DNA from: Oscillospiraceae bacterium
Lineage (GTDB): Bacteria > Bacillota > Clostridia > Oscillospirales > Acutalibacteraceae
Assembly (NCBI GenBank): GCA_003520555.1
Contig: DOUO01000106.1
Location: 1-9,384, forward strand
Direction of reading: 5' to 3'
DNA length: 9,384 nt
In this document: piece by piece, positions 6,414 through 9,384 of the stretch
Layout of the letters: each line of letters starts with the position of its first letter
Numbering within the stretch: the first letter of the stretch is position 1
The notes under the pieces: model-generated
The model's input: only the letters and a program-made list of their open reading frames with translations
Database searches by the model: none
What the model was told of the DNA's origin: nothing
Made by a program: the position numbers and the translations under genes

Positions 6414-6439
6414 GTTACAAAAAATTTTCGGGAGTAATT

Positions 6440-7648
6440 ATGAAAAAATTTGACGCGGTAATTATAGGCGGAGGAGCTTCGGGCTTGATGTGCGCGGCAG
6501 CCGCCAAGATACACAACCCAAAACTTAATATTGCGGTAATCGAGAAAAACGACCGCGTGGGAAAAAAGCTGCTCGCAACCGGCAACGGCAGGTGCAACCT
6601 TACAAACAAGAATGTTGCGGCGCGGTTTTACACCGGAAGCTTCGCGGACAAATGCGGCGCGCTTTTTGACAGGTATAACCCCGATGCGCTGCTCAGCTAT
6701 TTCAAAAAGCTCGGACTGATTACATTTTGCGACAGCGAAGGCAGATATTATCCCGTTTCAAAGCAGGCAAGCTCGGTGCTTGACGTCCTGCGTTTTAACT
6801 GCGAAGAGTCGGGCGCGGAGATTTTTTGCGGAGAAACAGTTAGGAGCATACGCAAAAGCGGCGGCTTTAAAATAATAACAGGCACGGACGAGTATATATG
6901 CGAAAAGCTTGTTATCGCCTGCGGTTCAAAGGCTTCGCCCAAGCTCGGCGGCAACGCAAGCGCGGCGGATTATCTTAAAAACTTAGGCCACGGTTTTGTG
7001 CCCTTCTCCCCCGCTTTGTGCGCGGTTACGGTAAAATCCGCGCTTACAAGGTCGCTTAAGGGCATAAGAGCGGCGGCAAGGCTGAAACTTACGCGCGGCG
7101 GAAAGGAAATTAAAAGCGAAACCGGCGAAGTGCAGTTTTCCGACAACGCTCTTTCGGGGATTTGCGTTTTTAACCTTTCGCTTTACGCGCGCAAAGATGA
7201 TGAAATTATACTGGACTTGCTGCCTGATATTTCTTATAAAGAATTATTAAACATTCTCGGCAATAATCAAAAACGTTTTTCACGCCTTACCGCGGACAAC
7301 CTGCTGACAGGAATATTACAGAAAAGACTTGCGCAGGCGGTGATGAAGTCATGCGGCGTAAGCGATTTTTCGCGGATTTGCGGAGAGCTTGACGACAGGT
7401 CGGTCAAGGCTGTAGCGAACGCCGTCAAAACATTCACGTTCAGGGTTGAAGGTCTGAGCGGTTTTGAAAACGCGCAGTGCGCGAAGGGCGGCGTACCGGC
7501 AAAGGAAATTGACGAACATAATATGCAGAGCAAAATCTGCAAAAATCTGTACATCTGCGGCGAGGCAGTTGATATATGCGGCGAATGCGGCGGTTTTAAC
7601 CTTCACTTTGCGTTCGCAAGCGGAATTACGGCAGGAGAAAACCTATGA
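6440..7648 (+). CDS. HI0933/COG2081-family FAD-dependent oxidoreductase (BaiN/RdsA-like)
   Basis: A 402-residue flavoprotein. The FAD dinucleotide fold is at the N-terminus (AVIIGGGASGLMCAAAA, with G10, G12 and G15, and E35 ending the second strand). The family signature VGKKLLATGNGRCNLTN is at residues 40-56. The C-terminal FAD-contacting segment is GEAVDICGECGGFNLHFAFASG, close to the usual 'GE..D..GetGGyNLq.A..sG'. Members are annotated as NAD(P)/FAD-dependent oxidoreductases, 'aminoacetone oxidase' or BaiN, but the physiological reaction of most is unsettled and the sequence does not settle it. The length is normal. ATG at 6440 has SD GGGAG (6430-6434) five bases upstream; the frame stays open to a TTG at 6404, but that lies in the terminator stem and is rejected. 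The stop overlaps the next gene's start by four bases. Confidence 0.93.
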   Translation: MKKFDAVIIGGGASGLMCAAAAKIHNPKLNIAVIEKNDRVGKKLLATGNGRCNLTNKNVAARFYTGSFADKCGALFDRYNPDALLSYFKKLGLITFCDSEGRYYPVSKQASSVLDVLRFNCEESGAEIFCGETVRSIRKSGGFKIITGTDEYICEKLVIACGSKASPKLGGNASAADYLKNLGHGFVPFSPALCAVTVKSALTRSLKGIRAAARLKLTRGGKEIKSETGEVQFSDNALSGICVFNLSLYARKDDEIILDLLPDISYKELLNILGNNQKRFSRLTADNLLTGILQKRLAQAVMKSCGVSDFSRICGELDDRSVKAVANAVKTFTFRVEGLSGFENAQCAKGGVPAKEIDEHNMQSKICKNLYICGEAVDICGECGGFNLHFAFASGITAGENL

Positions 7649-9228
7649 TAAGAGTAAACAACCTTCATATACCGCTTGATTATGACGACAACACAATAAA
7701 AAGCGCGGTCTGCCGTGAGCTGAGAATTGACAAAAGCGCGGTAAAATCCGCGTCGCTTTTCAGGCGGTCGGTTGACGCGCGCAAAAAAGACAACATCTAC
7801 TTTTTGTGCTCGGTTGACGTTGAGCTTAACGTCAGTGAAAACAAGGTTCTGAAAAGAGCCAAAAACGCCGCCTTGGTAAAGCCGTATGAATACAGGCTTG
7901 AAAAATACAGCGGCGGAGCTTCTCCCGTTGTTGTGGGAATGGGACCCGCGGGATTGTTTGCAGCGCTGATTTTGGCTCAAAGCGGAGCAAAGCCGATTGT
8001 GCTTGAACGCGGCAGAGACGTTGATTCGCGTACAGCCGACGTAAACAGCTTTTGGAAAAGCGGAAAGCTTGACGAAATTTCAAACGTACAGTTCGGCGAG
8101 GGCGGAGCAGGTACGTTTTCCGACGGAAAGCTGAACACCGGCACAAAGGACAGCCGTCAGCGCAAGGTGCTTGAGGAATTTGTCAGACACGGCGCGCCTG
8201 ACGAAATACTTTACAACGCAAAGCCGCACATCGGCACGGACAAGCTTAAAATCACGGTAAAGAACATCCGCAGGGAAATCATTTCGCTTGGCGGCAGTGT
8301 GATTTTTGAAGCGCGGCTTACCGACATTTTGACGAAGGACGGCAAGGTAACTGCCGCTGAATATGAAAAGAACGGAAAGAAAGAACGCGTAGAAACCGAC
8401 AATATAATTTTGGCGATAGGCCACAGCGCGCGTGACACCTTTGAGATGATACACGGCAAAAACCTTCCTGTTGAGCCAAAGCCGTTTTCAGTCGGAGCGC
8501 GTATTGAACACCTCAGAGAAAGGATTGACGCAAGCCAATACGGTAAATTCGCGGGCAATAAAAAACTCGGAGCGGCAAGCTACAAGCTGAATGTGCGTAC
8601 ACAAAACGGACGCGGCGCCTACACCTTTTGCATGTGTCCCGGCGGCAAGGTTGTTAACGCCTCAAGCGAAGAAAACCGCCTTTGCACAAACGGAATGAGC
8701 GAATTTGCGCGCGATGAAGCAAATTCAAACGCCGCGCTTTTGGTGGGCGTCGCGCCCGGGGACTACGAAAGCGACAGTCCGCTTGCGGGAATGTATTATC
8801 AGCGCAGGCTTGAAGAAGCGGCTTTTAAACTCGGCGGCGAAGGCTTTGCGGCTCCGGTTCAGCGTGTTGAGGATTTTTTGGAAAACAGAAAAACCTCGCA
8901 CTTGGGCGAGGTTGAGCCGAGCGTGTTGCCGGGATACGCCTTTGCGAACCTGAACGAAATTTTGCCCGATTATATTTCAGGCTCAATGAAGGAAGCAATT
9001 TGCGCGATGGGAAAAAAGCTTAAGGGCTTTGACCAACCCGACGCTGTGCTGACCGGGCTTGAAACCCGAAGCTCCTCCCCCGTTCGCATTATACGCGACG
9101 CCGAAACCCTGCAAAGCGCGGGATTGCAGGGGCTTTATCCGTGCGGCGAGGGCGCCGGCTACGCCGGCGGTATTATATCAGCCGCGGTTGACGGAATAAA
9201 ATGCGCGGAAAAGGTAATACTGCGGTAA
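7645..9228 (+). CDS. COG2509-family FAD-dependent dehydrogenase
   Basis: A 527-residue protein of the 'uncharacterised FAD-dependent dehydrogenase' family COG2509. Residues 1-90 form the family's N-terminal domain (MIRVNNLHIPLDYDD, then basic RRSVDARKKDNIYF). The FAD fold begins at VVVGMGPAGLFAA (G98, G100, G103) with E121 at the end of strand two. The strongly conserved NVQFGEGGAGTFSDGKLNTG spans 147-166. Further family parts are ILAIGHSARDTFEM, KPFSVGARIEH and the C-terminal LYPCGEGAGYAGGIISAAVDG, which closes the FAD site. The substrate is unknown. ATG at 7645 overlaps the previous stop as ATGA, with SD AGGAGA (7633-7638) six bases upstream, so the two flavoproteins are co-translated. Full length; no frameshift seen. 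No clear terminator follows. Confidence 0.94.
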   Translation: MIRVNNLHIPLDYDDNTIKSAVCRELRIDKSAVKSASLFRRSVDARKKDNIYFLCSVDVELNVSENKVLKRAKNAALVKPYEYRLEKYSGGASPVVVGMGPAGLFAALILAQSGAKPIVLERGRDVDSRTADVNSFWKSGKLDEISNVQFGEGGAGTFSDGKLNTGTKDSRQRKVLEEFVRHGAPDEILYNAKPHIGTDKLKITVKNIRREIISLGGSVIFEARLTDILTKDGKVTAAEYEKNGKKERVETDNIILAIGHSARDTFEMIHGKNLPVEPKPFSVGARIEHLRERIDASQYGKFAGNKKLGAASYKLNVRTQNGRGAYTFCMCPGGKVVNASSEENRLCTNGMSEFARDEANSNAALLVGVAPGDYESDSPLAGMYYQRRLEEAAFKLGGEGFAAPVQRVEDFLENRKTSHLGEVEPSVLPGYAFANLNEILPDYISGSMKEAICAMGKKLKGFDQPDAVLTGLETRSSSPVRIIRDAETLQSAGLQGLYPCGEGAGYAGGIISAAVDGIKCAEKVILR

Positions 9229-9281
9229 TTGCCGTTCAGGAAGCCAAAAGCGCCTCAAGGTATGATTTGTTAATACTTTTA

Positions 9282-9310
9282 TTGACAAAATTATACTGAA
9301 ATTATATAGG
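9282..9310 (+). promoter_or_regulatory. Promoter-like sequence after the flavoprotein pair
   Basis: A consensus -35 TTGACA (9282-9287) is followed 17 bases later by TATAGG (9305-9310), or 15 bases later by TATATA (9303-9308). It would start a transcript rightward into sequence outside the window. The -35 is perfect; the -10 is ambiguous. Confidence 0.45.
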
Positions 9311-9322
9311 CAACACCGCACA

Positions 9323-9384
9323 ATTCAAGGCGCACGGCTTGCTTGAATATTATTCCGTCAGCTTGCCCAAAAAATCTCGGCAAG
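9323..9384. repeat. Inverted-repeat-rich end segment, possible leader or dispersed repeat
   Basis: Two inverted repeats lie close together: ATTCAAG (9323-9329) with CTTGAAT (9342-9348), and CTTGCC (9362-9367) with GGCAAG (9379-9384, at the window edge). They lie just downstream of the promoter-like sequence, so they may fold in a leader RNA. On the minus strand a stop-free stretch of 30 codons enters from the edge and ends at 9291, with no start visible. It is too short to call as a gene and may belong to a repeated element. Confidence 0.3.

Noticed and set aside
6404..6439. Upstream TTG start at 6404 for the HI0933-family gene
   Set aside because: It lies within the stem of the intrinsic terminator and would add residues before the FAD fold; the ATG at 6440 has a good SD and the normal N-terminus.
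7603..7980. Minus-strand frames across the two flavoprotein genes
   Set aside because: They are antisense shadows of proteins with complete FAD-binding motifs and lack promoters, SD sequences or recognisable domains.
1..9384. CRISPR array, tRNA or rRNA gene, transposase, phage or toxin-antitoxin genes
   Set aside because: No spaced direct repeats, tRNA-like cloverleaf, rRNA segment or matching protein motifs were seen on either strand.

Overview
The window looks like chromosomal DNA from an anaerobic member of the Bacillota, most likely a gut clostridium of the Oscillospiraceae/Ruminococcaceae type. The reasons are strong Shine-Dalgarno (SD) sites, several TTG starts, Firmicutes-type sigma-A promoters, and a gene order (M50 protease, B12-binding radical SAM protein, DUF2344 protein) that is characteristic of Clostridia. 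The genus cannot be fixed from the sequence.

Left part (1 to about 5718, minus strand) is one long, tightly packed gene string read from right to left: a VanZ-family membrane protein, a MATE-family efflux pump, a small single-pass membrane protein, a short M50 (SpoIVFB-like) intramembrane protease, a radical SAM protein of the TIGR03960 type, its DUF2344/TIGR03936 partner, and an unrecognised protein that runs off the left edge. Genes overlap or are separated by fewer than 20 bases, except for a 50-base gap between the MATE gene and the small membrane protein. That gap holds a hairpin that looks like a terminator and also contains the ribosome binding site of the next gene. One promoter is visible at the head of the string.

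Middle (5719-5897) is a divergent promoter region with a good sigma-A promoter on each strand. The rightward promoter drives a one-gene unit encoding a small-multidrug-export-like (PF06695) membrane protein, closed by a clear intrinsic terminator at 6386-6413.

Right part (6440-9228, plus strand) is a translationally coupled pair of FAD-dependent oxidoreductases from two different families (HI0933/COG2081 and COG2509). The final 156 bases hold no complete gene. They contain a promoter-like sequence followed by a short stretch with two inverted repeats that may be the start of a leader or of a dispersed repeat.

No CRISPR array, tRNA, rRNA, transposase, phage gene or defence system is visible. 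The region is largely conserved, housekeeping-like sequence. The most unusual items are the terminator/RBS hairpin, the SpoIVFA/M23-like protein that appears to lack its enzymatic half, the extra Cys motif at the end of the radical SAM protein, and the unknown gene found where ribonuclease G is often located.
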